DNA of 64,000 nt. Source: Acanthosoma haemorrhoidale (taxonomy: Eukaryota; Arthropoda; Insecta; Hemiptera; Acanthosomatidae). Shown in pieces: positions 22,284 to 35,450 of this stretch. Location of the stretch: assembly GCA_930367205.1 (NCBI GenBank), contig OV884012.1:52473239-52537238 (forward strand). Direction: 5' to 3'. The notes beneath the pieces are model-generated. The model saw nothing but the letters and a program-made list of their open reading frames with translations. It was not told where the DNA came from and ran no database searches. The first letter of the stretch is position 1; the number at the start of each line of letters is the position of its first letter. The translations under genes and the position numbers were made by a program.

Positions 22284-22570
22284 TCAATGTGAAGGTTACC
22301 CCCGATTTTCTAGCATTATCTACGAAGGAGTTCCTCAATGGTGTGTCCTTGGCCCTTTGCTCTTTAAAATCTAGACAACTGACGCATGTTAACACCTACG
22401 ACCGTGAACATTTTACATTAATGCACTTAATTATTACTAGCCATGTTTTCTGACGATTTAACCATTATTGCACCCACATCCCTTGGAGCGATCTAACCAA
22501 ATTATGGAGCGTCTGTAAACATATGTATTCGGAATGGTGGATGGAAATACATGAAATGGTAAGTCGATCG
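22284..22570 (+). pseudogene. LINE reverse transcriptase fragment (motifs B and C), plus strand
   Basis: Text around FSSIIYEGVPQWCVLGPLLF (GVPQ begins at 22327) corresponds to RT motif B, where the family has GVPQGSVLGPLLF. In another frame, 40 codons downstream, FSDDLTIIAPTSL (22446) corresponds to the catalytic F/YADD motif C. A later piece with YSEWWMEIHE resembles the conserved W-x-M-E-I segment after it. Motif order and the 40-residue spacing are as in LINE RTs. It is broken by stops and at least two frame changes, and the first Ala of ADD is Ser. Dead remnant. Confidence 0.65.
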
Positions 22571-22699
22571 ATACCATATACAATTTGGTAAGAGTTCAAA
22601 TGAGCTGGTAGTAGTTCACCACACAATTGGGTGATTAATTGCACCTAATCCTTTATAGAAGTCAACTTTGGCCTTGCCCAAGCCTAATGTAGGTGGAGA

Positions 22700-22916
22700 A
22701 GTCCATTGTTTGATCAGTAGGCCTTCAAACATTTTGACCAAGACTCACGCAATGGCCACAGCTGGAGATTATATTGTCACATAATGACTGATCGAGTGCA
22801 GTCAAGGCAAGTTGAGTCTCAACAAGCCTTTTTATGATGGAGTCCAAAATAGTTCCACCATGGACTTCCTTAAAACCCGAATTCATATAAAAGACTATTT
22901 TACACACTTAAATCCA
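22700..22916 (-). pseudogene. LINE reverse transcriptase fragment (region before motif A), minus strand
   Basis: The minus-strand frame ending at a TGA near 22725 reads FYMNSGFKEVHGG, then LVETQLALTALDQSLC, then SSCGHCVSLGQNV. This resembles the QFGFRxGxST ... LVE ... ALD ... D-x-SKAFDCVxH part of LINE reverse transcriptases, with the SKAFD residues lost. It lies tail-to-tail with the plus-strand motif B/C fragment only ~130 bp away. Resemblance judged by eye. Confidence 0.4.
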
Positions 22917-24019
22917 CTTTTGGAGGTAACAAAAGCACTTTGGCTCTAAGAAGTGGTGTAAAAAAATCGTTCTGTAGACCACCCAGCTAGTATACAAATA
23001 GTTACCAAAAAATAACTACTTGTGTAAGGTTTTATGACATGTACGTCGAGTATCTCTTAACCGACTTAAGATCTTATGATCGCAACAAAGGGGATAGGGC
23101 AGTGTAATAGTATTTTTCGTTTAATTTTTAATTGAGGAGTTTAATGCTCATATTCCCTGAGAAAAAAGTAAGGTCTGGCTTTTATGTCACCTATTTACAG
23201 ACTTGGTCAAAACTTATTGACTTTTGAGTGCTAAACTGGTCTGTTATTCCTTAGCTAAGTTAAGACTGTATCCCTATAGTACAAACAAATAGGATTTATT
23301 CATGACTCATACGAAATAAATTACCTACAGATATTAGTGGATAAGCTTTGTCCTCAGGTTCTACACTCCCTACGTCATCACTTTTATTATCTAGCCAATA
23401 TATACTATTGCCTTGTATTTTATCGTTTATAGATGAAATATATATTTATTTATTATAGAGTTTATTGTTGAAAAAAGGGGAATTATCAACCATTTCCCTA
23501 TATATACATTTTATTTGTTTCTATTTTTTTCACTTCATTATAAATATTTTATATGAATTCGATCATATTTAATATATACCGTATTTTTTTTTTAATTTCT
23601 TACCTTTGAATATAAATTTTATATTTGCATGTTTTAGCATTTCAACACGGCAATTTTTAGTTACTGAAAGCACTAAGCATTTTAAAAATCAAATCTGGGA
23701 AGACGTGAAATACTTTATTTCTTCATAAAAACAATACTTCTCACCCACACAATTTTGTTTGTTATTTCTTAAAAATGAAAGCGACTTACAACTCCTCTGA
23801 AATGATAGTGCCTCCATAATATCACATAAAGAAGAGAGGAGAATGATCAGAGGTAGGAAAATACATTTTCCAAGGGTTTTAGACAATGGGTTCTCGGCTA
23901 TTATTTCAGGACCTACACCCGTAAATTTCAAATATATTTTTACTTATTGGTCGGAACCCAAAAATGTACATCAGATTACCTTTAACCGAAAAGTATTATA
24001 TACCCGCGCAAAAAAATTA
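22917..24019. other. AT-rich non-coding stretch
   Basis: No gene or repeat that I can support. The 80-codon minus-strand frame at 23931-23689 has no recognisable domain. Confidence 0.6.
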
Positions 24020-24148
24020 TAAATTGTAGCTACACTACAGAAAATATAATAATCATAAATTGCAATTTCGTAAATAGATTCAATGTAGAACCTATATTTT
24101 GTTTAAATATGAATAAATTAATAAAGGGGTTATAAAACAAAAAAAATG
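24020..24148 (+). mobile_element. retroposon family 'B', copy 2 (3' part)
   Basis: It shares with 7696-7952 and 38338-38577 the ordered elements TGTAGCTACACTACA, GTAAATAGATTCAATGTAG, a stem partner AACCTAT, and the end AATAAAGGGGTTATAAAAC before an A-rich tail. The 5' half cannot be aligned by eye, so the 5' limit is uncertain. Confidence 0.65.
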
Positions 24149-25717
24149 ATTAATGACTGTTTTTGCGAACTTACGTTAAAAAAAAATATTAATACATAAA
24201 AATCATAATACTACAGTTTGTGTGTGGGGGGGGGGGAGCGTGACACAGAAATCAATTATACATGACGTAAATAAAATTTATTATTATCCTTGATCTTTTC
24301 GTATTCATTAAAAATTAGCAACTGACATCGATATATTTCAAGGTGATCTTCGAGTCATTAGCCTCTGAAGTCCAGATATATTTGCGTCTTTTTTCTTTAT
24401 TATTCTTTTGTCCTTATTGAGGATTAATTATTATCCTTCGTATGCCTTCCCGGTCCCGTCTACAGTAGCTATAATTATTTGAAATAATTACAACACGAGT
24501 ACCTTAATGATGGAGGAAAGTGTTGACATAGGTAGGATCGAAGATGCTGTGGAAGCTATGAGGACAAAGAGTTATTTCGGGAGGGTGCGGTCGTACAGTG
24601 TTGCCAACCGCGAAGGTCGGCATCTTTTTTTTCCGTCTTGATAACAGACAGTCATCCTATGCTAATGTATTATACATCGTGCAGAATGCACCGCTTGAAT
24701 GTTTCAGGAATGCTCTCGTACGATCCCAGAAGCAATAAACAGCATCATGTGGCTTAGACTGCGGGGTTCAAGGCAGCCACTTAATCAATACCTGATACTA
24801 TGTCCCGACAATTAAAAGCATAGCATAAGTAATGGATAAGTGAGTCCACTAAAGCCATAAGCAGTTTTTACAGTGCTAAAATGATTAATTAAATTTGAAT
24901 AAATGTACTTATAATTGTCCAAATTTCACATAATTATTTCCTAGTACCAACGATACTGCGCCTTCTTATACCAAAACCATAAAATTTCCATTTTGAAATT
25001 TTCGGAAATGTCATTTTAAGGTGGCAAATTTAAGTAACTCGTTCATCAAAGCAACGATTTCCTTACCATTTTAGTAAAGATTTTTTTTACTGACCAAAAA
25101 AATTCCAAAATTGCTTCCAAAAAATGTTGGTGCGCACTCAAACGCTACTCAACTAAACGCAATTTCCAATTGGCTCTCAAAAAATATTTTTGATAATATC
25201 TTTGAATCTTATCTTCCCACCGTCTTTAACGCGTCCTTAAGCAAGGGTGGGCTAAAGCCAGAAGCTAATGTCTAAAATGAGATGTAAAAACTTTGCAAAA
25301 TAGGACCGTCTTAAATTTTAATTAATATTTTTCATACTTACGGCCAAAGTAGCTTTGGCACGTTATTATTATATCTTAAAGTGTCACAGAACATATGAAA
25401 CTTAAGAATTTCGGATCTATAAAATTATCCTAATGCGGACAATAATAGAGAAAATACAATTGCCCAGTATTTATTGGAAGGTAAAACGCTTCCCTTTGGG
25501 AAAGGTGAATATGATTTCTAATTCACACTGCAGATGGCTTGTACAAAAAATATGGTTTTGGCCTAATACTCTTGATAGTAAAAATAACGTTCAAACAAAC
25601 AAAAAGTAGTATGCCAAAATTCAGGATTAATGGTTTTGATTTTAAGGAAACGATATTAACTAGAATGCAGTTTTAATTTAACCGTTAAAAGTTCTGTAGT
25701 ACTGATAACGGTTCTCA
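24149..25717. other. AT-rich non-coding stretch with 11 nt G run
   Basis: A pure G run occupies 24226-24236. At 25331-25336 the minus strand has GTAAGT after an open stretch, but no convincing exon. Nothing else is seen. Confidence 0.55.
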
Positions 25718-25800
25718 TATGATCTATTGGTCAGAGTAACAGCTTCATGTATTATGAAGGTTGTTGGTTTCTATCAGTACACGGATTTTTTTTTCTAATC
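25718..25800 (+). mobile_element. SINE-like tRNA-derived relic
   Basis: GATCTATTGGTCAGAGTAAC resembles an A-box region. It is followed by a perfect anticodon-type stem (CTTCAT, loop, ATGAAG), a degenerate B box (GTTGGTTTCTATC), then CAGTACACGG and a T run. The order matches the better SINE copy at 16099. Only moderate support. Confidence 0.4.
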
Positions 25801-27524
25801 CTAGATAATAGCTTTTCGAATCTCTATGTCATAAATTTTTCTTTCACTAGCAGCTCCATAAATGGAAATAATTTTTTTATTTCTTCAATGGGAATAATTA
25901 ATCTATGACAAAACAGAGCAAACGCAATTTGTAATTAATTAGAAACAGGTATGACCTTTCCAATCACCACCAGTAATTACCACTGGAAAACAAAACAAAG
26001 ATCATGAACAGTTTTGATGAAAAAAAAACAATCAAATACTGAGCAAAAACATGACCCTTTCTTAATTAGTTCTGCATTATACGTTAATAAACGCTTATAT
26101 TCTAGTTTGGTGAAAGTTTAGAGAAAAAAAAACTTGTTGAAGAAATCTAGAATATGATACTAACTGCATAGCTTCTTGTCATAACAGCAATCAATAAGTG
26201 AAACCTGCTTATTAAAAGTAAATAGCAAATCAGTGAAAACCACTTATGATATCTATTCCGTTAAACTGCTACTGAAGTTACAGGCTCTCCCCGGCCAAAA
26301 GAAAGGTTAACTTTTAATAGAACTTTTTCAAGCTCAAGCGCGATTAATAAACATAATTATTTTGTTACAGAGAATTTAAAAAGTCTTTACTTTGGGTATA
26401 ATCCTTGAAAACTGGAAAAAAGTAAAAATCTTCAACATTTCTTCATAGGTCACTTGTTCCTATTCGATTATGGCAAGTCCACTTTGGCCACGGACCTCAA
26501 CAACTCCATTTTTACGAATACACGAATCCATGTTTGTACATAAAGATTTTGTAAATATTTTCTAGTGAGTGGTTAACCAGTTCATAGCACAGAGGTTGTC
26601 AAGTTCAGTTCCTCTGCAGGCAGAGAACTATTCTTAAACTTCTAGCTCAGTGGCATTGACATATTAGGCACTATTATTCAACTATTGTTTATTTACAACA
26701 ATCACTAGCTAAATGGTAATATTATTTTACGATAGCGACCTAAATATGATCCAAACTACCTAATAATAAGTGTATACGGTACATTCATCCCATCCCCGTT
26801 GCTACCATATATAAATATGTAAGAAATAATGATGGGACGCATGTCAAAAAAGAAAAATAACCAGGTCCTCTTAGACGTTTTATACTTTCTCAAATCCACA
26901 ACTTAGAAGCTACTTCTTATTTAAAGAAGATATAATCTTATTTTTTTCCTATATTTAAGAAATTCAAAAAAATTCAGAACCAACAAAATCAGAGCTAAAA
27001 ATAAATATTTATGTATATAATGTCGGTCAAACAATATCAACAGTTTTTTATGTAAATATTTTAGCTGTTTCTTTTTTTTTATTATTTGAAAGGCTTTCTT
27101 TAATAAGTACCATGATTTTTTTAAATCATTAAATAATTGTATAAGATACAGGCGCAAGATTTGTATCATCAACTATTGATATGGTCCCTTTCCTTATGTG
27201 TCCTTAATTTTGTAACAAAAAAGTAAGATTGCTTGTAGTTGATGTAGGAAAATTTTAGTATACTAGTCCATGGATTGACTAGCTTTCTTAAGCGTTTTCA
27301 ACTACTAATCTCTGTTTTTCTTTCCATTATGGATGGTCCATATGATACCACCATCTACTACCATTCTGAGCCTCATTTGTCACCCAGATTAACTCAGAAC
27401 CAGTCGAAATAGGCATTTGGTTTTTCTCCTTCTGACTCTTCAAATGTCGTTTATTTATACTCTGGTGTTTGATATTTCACACCCTCATGAGTGATCTTTG
27501 CAGACAAGGAACTGTTCCGCCTAA
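25801..27524. other. AT-rich non-coding stretch
   Basis: No supported feature. The 83-codon minus-strand frame at 27172-26921 is rich in Lys, Leu and Ile from A/T runs and is probably chance. Confidence 0.6.
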
Positions 27525-27735
27525 ACGGCCTCGCCCACACTACTGTCACAATATCTATCCATCGTAAGCAGATAAGATTTATTCTACCGCTAATAGCAAC
27601 GGGTCACGAGCGCCGCTGCCTGCGACCACTCAATAATCAGGCTACGTGACTTAGGTCGCTACTGCCCGTTTCGGCACCGGCCGATTGATACGTCCAGCGC
27701 GTGCTATGCCTATTACCACCGAGTTGTTATTCCTA
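27525..27735. other. CpG-rich GC island of unknown nature
   Basis: About 200 bp is clearly richer in G+C and in CG dinucleotides than the flanks (GAGCGCCGCTGCC, TTTCGGCACCGGCCG, CCAGCGCG). It has no long open frame on either strand and no recognised repeat. It could be a promoter, or part of a GC-rich mobile element such as an LTR; neither can be shown. Confidence 0.45.
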
Positions 27736-28059
27736 TTGCCGATGGGAAAACATTTTTAAATCTGTCTGTTATATAACATATTAAGCTTTTTTTTAGCTTA
27801 TTTCCATTAAATGCTGTATGTGATAACAGTACAATCCCGATGATAGCCAAGGGACCGAGGGTTTATTACGAATTACCAAGATTTTCGAAATAGCATGATT
27901 AATAATTATTAGGTTAAATAAAAGAAAATTAAAATTAACGAGATTGTCAGTCTTTATTAAAATTCCATATATTTATAATACAAAATACAAAACAACAAAC
28001 TAAGATATGTATGCACTTGGTTATTCTTGATAAAAAAAAAATAAACAAAATACGCCAAG

Positions 28060-28250
28060 TAGAAAAGAAATCAGTTTTATTTTTCTGAGGGAGGGATAGT
28101 TGGCACGCTTGATCAATTACATTGTCCAGGGTCACAGTAGCAGAGAAAACGTCATTTACATCACTCTGTATGAATACGACTTGAACTCATGCCGAAACCA
28201 CACCAACTGAATCGAACTTCGGACTGAATGAAAATGGTAATCACCGAAAT
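28060..28250 (-). other. protein-like or SINE-like minus-strand text
   Basis: On the minus strand, FDSVGVVSA, a stop, then VQVVFIQSDVNDVFSATVTL is open for about 60 codons, running into an A/T-rich end. The same DNA has loose tRNA-like spacing (TTCAGTTGGTGTGG, then GAGTTCAAGTC). The two readings exclude each other and neither is firm. Confidence 0.2.
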
Positions 28251-28541
28251 AAAATACATTGAAGCCAATGTAAACAGAAAAAAAGGTATGCATATGCGAT
28301 TAAGAATATTGAACAGTGGGAAGGAGAAGGTTATTTGTTTTCAAATAAACGGGTTTGTCAACAGAGCCTTACGAATTATAACATGTTTAAGTGGTCTTGG
28401 GAACAAAAATCATTACGAATTACCGAGGGAATCGAAAAATTGTTTTTTTACGAGTAACCCCGATTTCACCAAGAGAACAGCAATTTAATCCGAATAAGTG
28501 GGTTTTACGAATTACCTAGTTTGTATTGTATTATATAAAAG

Positions 28542-28552
28542 CCCCCCCCCCC
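28542..28552. repeat. 11 nt C homopolymer
   Basis: A pure C run directly follows TATATAAAAG and precedes ACACA. Similar long C or G runs occur at 13901, 19738 and 24226. Confidence 0.9.
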
Positions 28553-28682
28553 ACACAGAAATGGTGGGTCCCAATGGTGCGTGAATCAGGAAAGTGATTA
28601 TTATTTATACACTTAATACGGATTACAGAAATTAATTACATTAAAATTGAACCGTTCACACGATTTGGTATTTCACATCATC

Positions 28683-28724
28683 ATCATAAAGACAGAATCA
28701 TAAAGACAGAATCATAAAGACAAG
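28683..28724. repeat. 14 bp tandem repeat, three units
   Basis: The unit ATCATAAAGACAGA occurs three times head to tail. The first two are perfect and the third ends in AG where the others have GA. No gene is near. Confidence 0.9.
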
Positions 28725-30356
28725 ATTAATTTCATTGATCATTGAGTGTATCAATAATACTCACTTTCGTGATTCCTGCTCCTTTAGGATCCGACTTAGT
28801 GCTTGTTTCCCTTTGAGGGGGACAAAAACGTGTTCTATTCTTAATTTATTTATATACTTTGGGTTGTTGTATTTAACTGTCACCTTTTAATGCGATATTG
28901 AAATACCGTATTAAGACATCATTATTTTTTGACCTTTCGGAGTGATGGATATTTGAAATTTGACAACAAAAAGTAATTAAGAAACACATATTGATCACTT
29001 TTAACACCATAAAACTTCATTGATTTGACAAGGGTCTAGTCAGTAATAATACGGTGTTCCTATAAGCGGAGTCATTAAAAAAAAGCACACCTATATTGAA
29101 TATATTTAGAATTTATTATATCTCGCTAAGCTAATAACTACAATTGGCATTTTTTTAGAGTGATAATAGGCAATACTTCCATATCGTCAAAAGATATTCC
29201 AAACGTCATCGGATGTTTATTTTTGTTATTAATTTTCTATTATTCAAGACTTATGTATTTTGTCATTTAAACAAAGTATAAATATGAAATAATACAATTA
29301 TATTATACTATTGTTCGATTCATACTACTACTACTAGTTTCGAAATAGATTATATAACAGAATTAGCAAGTTGACATGAAAGACTTGGATTATGCCACAA
29401 GTATACATAGCATGCCCTTCTTTTCATTAATGACACTTATCGTCCTTGATGAACAAAGAAACAAACGTCAGCTTATTAATGTAGCACGCCCTCTCACTGA
29501 AATATGCAATTAACGGTGTAATACACTATTTATAATAAATAATTGCATTAGGCCTTGTCATTATACCAAAGTAGGTATGCTTATGCCCTTTAGATCTTAA
29601 TGGGTGACGGAAGCCCTTATAAAGCAATAATAATTAATATGACAACATCATATGAATTGGTCTGATGAGACTCATTTTCGTGGATAACTGGACAGGAAAT
29701 CCATCTAATCTAGCTTGCATTACATTGTAACCATTATTCATATTTATACATAGTTATAATTAATTTGATGTAATAAATTTAATCGATTCGTTTACTTTTC
29801 CTTTTAAAGAGCCCGTAAGCCTGACAACGATACTCGACTGCGAATGAGTGGAAACCATTAGTGAGTAATGAGACCGTCTCAAACCTCTTTACCGCCACTA
29901 TTTTTTTCCCTAAAAGTTATGACAAAGTCGTGAGGTTTTTAGCGATACGGAGAATTCCCGTGTCTTCCTTAAACAGCGATCCCATCTTACTTTATCATCT
30001 CCAGACGTGCAATAAAATCATATTCTCCTTAAACGGGTGTAGAAAGTGAAGTTAGCGCGCATCAATTACCCTTTACCTGACAATGTAGATTTTAATACCT
30101 AGCCAAGGATTTTGCAAATACCATTCAAGTTTTATTTTATGTTTAATATTCGTAAAATTATTCTCTTAAAGGAGGCTTTACCCTGTAAAATAGCCTGTAT
30201 GTATGATCAAAAAAATCTAATTTTTTAACTATTTATAAATATACATGTAAACTTGATGTTATTAATTTCAGTAATTACACAATAGATGACAAAAAATTGT
30301 AAATACTACCATCATCCCGAATAATTCGTTAATTTCATTTTAAGCTCGCTAATACC
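28725..30356. other. AT-rich non-coding stretch
   Basis: A 62-codon plus-strand frame at 29861 lies in a mildly GC-richer patch and has no recognisable content. Nothing else is supported. Confidence 0.6.
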
Positions 30357-30650
30357 TTACGGAAAAGTGTAAGACGGGAGGTACTCAGAATTAAGAAGGC
30401 GTGGGTACAGAATAACTGTGATTAGCTCGGTCGAAAATGATCCGATGCAGTGGTGGCCCCCACCTTTAGCTACGGGTCCGAGTCCCCGATTATGGGATAA
30501 ACAGATTAAAGACGTTAAAGACAAGACAAAGGAGCACAAGGCCTTCCTTGAAACCCGTTTCCTTTTTTTGGGGGAGGGACTGCACCCAGCCTCATTACAG
30601 ATGCCGCCCTGACGCAACCCGAGGCCCAGCGGGCCTCATCAAATAGCTGC
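30357..30650. other. GC-richer island, possible relic of a mobile element
   Basis: About 290 bp near 50% G+C in an AT-rich setting. Both strands have open frames (64 codons plus, 86 codons minus) that overlap almost fully, which is typical of GC-rich DNA with few stops and not proof of coding. The minus frame has a Lys/Arg cluster (KKRKRVSRK). The island ends sharply in T-rich DNA. I do not recognise it. Confidence 0.35.
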
Positions 30651-33600
30651 TAAGTACTCTTGTTTTTATTTTTTTATTTATTTTCAGGGAAGTAGAAGGG
30701 GTACTCGGCAAGTTGCTAAATAAAAAAAAATCGATAAGGGAGTGGGACGGAAGCAGTTATTTATAAACACGAAAATAAATTTATTTAAACAGAGCAAGGC
30801 CCACTTGGGGCTAAGTCAGTCAAGTGCACGCTACTTTGTTTGACTTGACTTTTTCTTATATGGAGCCAGGTGGGTTTGGTCAGGAAAATGATGAAGTACA
30901 AGTAAAAACTTTTTTTTTGTTGAAATACTCGCAATAATTTACGCAATATGATATGGTTTTAAGCAAGCCGATATTTTCCACCTTGTGTTGTTTTCATTCT
31001 ATTTTTGTTTTGTTATATTTTTATAAAAAGTTAATTTCTCACCCCTTATCCATTACAAAGTCAAGCGGCACAGTCAGTTCAAGAGCACTAGCTGATTGAG
31101 TCTGTTTTACAAATAAATAAAGAAAACAGTACTTGACTGCTTTGGGTTGTATTACCGTATTTTTAATGCTTTAGGCTGAAGGATGTCTTCTGCTTAATCA
31201 CACCAAATTAATGAAAGTGTGTGGTTTGGAGCCCGTAAAATCAGCTTTAGTTGCATCATAAAATTGGTTATAAACTGCAGAAATTTAAAGTCATAAAAAT
31301 CATGGGTAAACTTGGTACAAGATTTCAGGGCCTCTTTATGGAACTAAAGTAAATCGCAAGTGACTAGATAATTATAATATCTAAATTATGGACGTTTGAT
31401 TTGGGTCGCTTTTATGATTTGAAGAACGAAATGTCATCTGAAATCTAAAACAAGTGTTTGCATCGTAGAGTGCACAGGTTTAGCACCTTTATAAGATCAA
31501 TTTACTCTAATAACTGATTTCGGGGTATATCAATTGAGACCTGGAATATTGATGAATTCTTACCATTAAGAATAATCTATACAGCATCGTTATATTGCTT
31601 TGTTTTTTGACTCGTAGTAGCAATCGCATTCTTTATGATGACTTTTTTTTGTATTGTTTTTTATTTATACCAATTAACTCTGAAGGCACCATAAATTCTG
31701 ATCGTATTTTCAATTTGATGCTCATTCAACGACTAGATAAGAAAATTTTATCTATCTATATAAAACAGTCACCAAATTTCAGACGGACTTTTATCAGAAG
31801 GGAGGTTAGTTTAGACTAGGCACTAAACAGAATTTTTCAATGTTTTGAGTACCATGACTTCATGATATGAGGTATGATATGAAGGTAAGAATAAACGGTC
31901 AGTGTTTTTATTTTTCATTTGCAGCTGGGAAGCTTACAAAAGGAAAGCGGTTTGCTTTAAATAACTAACTATGTGGATATAATAAATATTTTAATTTATT
32001 TGAATAGTATTTCACATCAGTTAGACATATCAGATTAAACATAAGAAAATAATTATGTAATTTAGAATGGCACATTATGTAAGTAGTATATATGGTTTAC
32101 ATTTAGTGGAATTGTTAAAAGAAAAAAAAATCACTTATTGTAATTGCCTCAATGTTTTTTCAGGTAGTGTAGATGTTACCTGATGATGGATTAATGGAAT
32201 CCGTAACGTCCCAAAAATATTGGCGTATAAATTAATGAAAATAAAATAAAAATACTATTATTTACTTTTACATTTTTCAGTATAGCACATAAATACTGAT
32301 AGCTCACCTTTCCAACCCTTGCATAAAGGTGAGAAACTTTTATTTAAAAAAAAAGGCTACGAAGAATAAGCACCACGACTAGAAGTAAGTTCCCACGATT
32401 ACCTCAGAACTAGAGCTATTGAGGACTTAATGTGTATATATATATATAACAGTTCTAAGAAGTCGAGAATTACAGAAGACAATAGTGCGGAAACGCGAGG
32501 TATAACTGTTCGGGAGTCGATTTATTTATTACCTTTTCAATGTTATTGTAGAAACAGGTTCTTGTGTTAATGTATTCTTTGCAGCTGATATGTAATTGAT
32601 CCCCTCGTTAGACATGTGCGAGTCGTTCTCTTGCGGTCTAGGTCATGGTGACTTTCATCATGCTGCGTGTGATGGAATCACAGACCAAAGTCAAATAGTT
32701 CAAACGTATAGGATTTTCTATCAGAACGATGGAATTATAACAGTCTTGGATGCTGCCGGATGAGTAAATGGTTCTTCCAATGAAGAAATATTTTATCACA
32801 GCAAGTTTCGGCTCAAATGAGGGGCACAGTTTTAGCTAAGACGTACGATATGATATATTTTTCCAAATGGAAAGTAGAATAATATATGTGGGAGTTAAAT
32901 TTACGTTAAAACTATTTTCTGGCTTAGGACATCTGATATTATTGTTGGGCTCTTAGATAAATTTAAACCAATTTATAATAAATCGCAAATGGACAATTGG
33001 GAAAATGGATTAGAAAAAAAACATAATCGCATGGAAAAGAGTATTTTTTTTCTTGATGGCACTTTTAATGACGTTCAGTGATTGTTGGCATTAAAAGTTC
33101 CAAGGACACATCAAACAGTAACTACTACTAAAATATATTACTAAACAGGACATTAATGTCTTTAATTTGATACCCTACTAAACATGATGGGGAAATTATT
33201 ATTAATTAATTTAGTTTTTTTTTTAAATGACCCTTCATTGACTATCCTCCTGTGTTTCCTTTCGGAATCATCGGGCCATATAACGGAGCTAACGTGCAAA
33301 CTAGCATACCTCTTGAAAAATACTGGTTGAGTCAAAGTTGCGAACACGATTTATATGGCTGACTAGAACTAAGTTTCCACAATTACAATATTTTTGTTTT
33401 ACTTCTTCAGAGACAATTTATTTACTTTTAAATTAAATTTTAAATAAGTTTTTATTTATATGCTTGTGTATTTGGAACATATGATAGCTTATTGTATAAA
33501 ATGTTATTTACGGATCCCTCTAATATTCAGAATTGATGTAATGTACGATAGGGTTCCCTATCATGTTGGTTTAGACTTCTGACTCTAAAGCAACAACATG

Positions 33601-35385
33601 TATTTGGGATGTATTTTTTAGGACGTCCAGATCATTAATACAGTAGTCGAATGAATTTTTGAAGTAATTAATTAATTAATGATAACTTAATCATGTTATA
33701 TGGAAATCTCTCTATTTCTCATGTCTCTATAATATTGAATCCAAGCACCATGTAAAATTTCATCTCTCCATCTAAAACAGTAAAAACAACGACTATAAGA
33801 TGGAAACTTTTTTTTTAATTGTTAGCTATTAACTTTCTCGAAAAACTAAAATTTCCCATAACCGCACCATTAAAGTGCCTCTTCAAAACGATTAGCTGTG
33901 CTATTGGATCTTACCCTGATATAATTACTACCTACTATAACTCATAAAAGCGTTTAGTCAGTGATTCAATTTAACTGAAAGATAAATTCCTGGCGGCAAT
34001 CAGCCACTTACAAACCTGTTATCTTCGCGTTCTTTATAGCCTAACCCTTCACTTCTGATACGTTTCATATTAAAAGGACTTTTACAGACTTCCAGCCGAC
34101 CCATGCGGTTTTAACTTAACGGCTACTCCAACACTTTTACAGCCTGGTATTTTTATTCCATCCATTTTTTTTTTTAATTTGAGTAATTAAAGTATGATTT
34201 GACCGGTTCGTTTCCAATGTCCTGTATTATTTTATCGCGTGACGACCTAGAAATTGCCAGAGAAAGAAGGACAAGGTCGCTGCAGCCAAAGTGCAAGGCT
34301 CGCTAATAAATTACAAAAACTAAATTGAAATACAAAAGTTATCACCGACAAGACAAAATCCGATTTCATATGTTAGACATTTTTGAAATGACAGCCTAAT
34401 TTGTTATTGGCGTAGGTACTGAAGCAGTTATCTGCCATTGCAGAATTTTAAATGCTGTTAAACCTCAGGATGTATAGATGGGTTGATAGATGCGAGATGC
34501 GACGACTTTTGATACCATTTACATTTTAATTTTAAGAAAATATTTATCACATATTAGTCAGACCATGTTTCAGCATTATTTTAATTTACACATTGTCATA
34601 AATAAATTAATGGAGCGAGCCACCATTTCTAATGAACAAAACATCAAATCCCTATTCTTAGTACCTATAAGATTATTCTGAGACATGCTACGAACCTACT
34701 AACTCTAGTAGAGTAAAAAAACTTTGTTTTCAAAGTTTTGTTTGATAAATCCGTTTTTAACAAAAAGCAATTTTTTTAATGTTCCCTATATTTAAAAGGT
34801 CCCTGTAAAAAAAACAACAACAGCATAACGTTGCTATTTCGAAAATTCTTCAAATTCACGTAACAATTCTCATGAATTTGCTCGTTTTCATTTTAATTTT
34901 GTTTCTGTTTAAAGTATTAGTATTTTTTTGGTTAAATCGCTTATACGTAATAATGTTAAATTATCTTTACTTTTTTATAATTTCTTCAGAAACAATTTAT
35001 GTATTAGATTTTGATTTCTATTAACTAAACTTTAAAGAAATTATTATTTTGTAATTTATAATTGGTACAGATAATTCCTTGTAGTTACAGATAGTAAATA
35101 GTTCCTTGTATAAGAAATTTACGTCTTGAAATTAATAGATTACATTGAATTGTTCAATTTCAAACATTTTGATTTTATTGATCATTGAAACTAATAATAA
35201 ACTCTTAGCCTGTCCTACCATTTTAAAAACGGTTTTTTATAATTTAAGCAATTTAGCCTGTAAATGATTTTTAAAAACTTTAGCCCCTCCTTCCATTGAT
35301 GACGCATTTATTCTCCATCTAGAGCAAGCATGTGTGATCATAGGACAAATATTTTACTTAGTTGACTGTAAAAAAATATTTATCA
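30651..35385. other. AT-rich non-coding stretch
   Basis: Supported items are a 9 bp-stem hairpin at 32303-32333 (CTCACCTTT ... AAAGGTGAG) and a TA run near 32435-32448. Frames of 61-74 codons at 31595 (plus), 33347 (minus) and 34490 (plus) look like chance. No gene. Confidence 0.6.
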
Positions 35386-35450
35386 GTTGTCGGTGTTCGA
35401 ACTCTAAACCGTTATGACAAGGGCTACATGGGAGCCCCCACCTAAACCAT
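35386..35450 (-). mobile_element. SINE-like tRNA-derived relic
   Basis: On the minus strand, GGGGGCTCCCATGTAGCCC lies in the A-box/D-arm position. It is followed by an anticodon-like stem (CC-TT, loop, AA-GG with one mismatch), the B box GAGTTCGAACACC and a T run. The order is tRNA-like, but it does not share the tail of the main SINE family. Confidence 0.4.

Noticed and set aside
22559..22564. GTAAGT donor after ATG
   Set aside because: It lies inside the LINE RT remnant and needs no splice interpretation.
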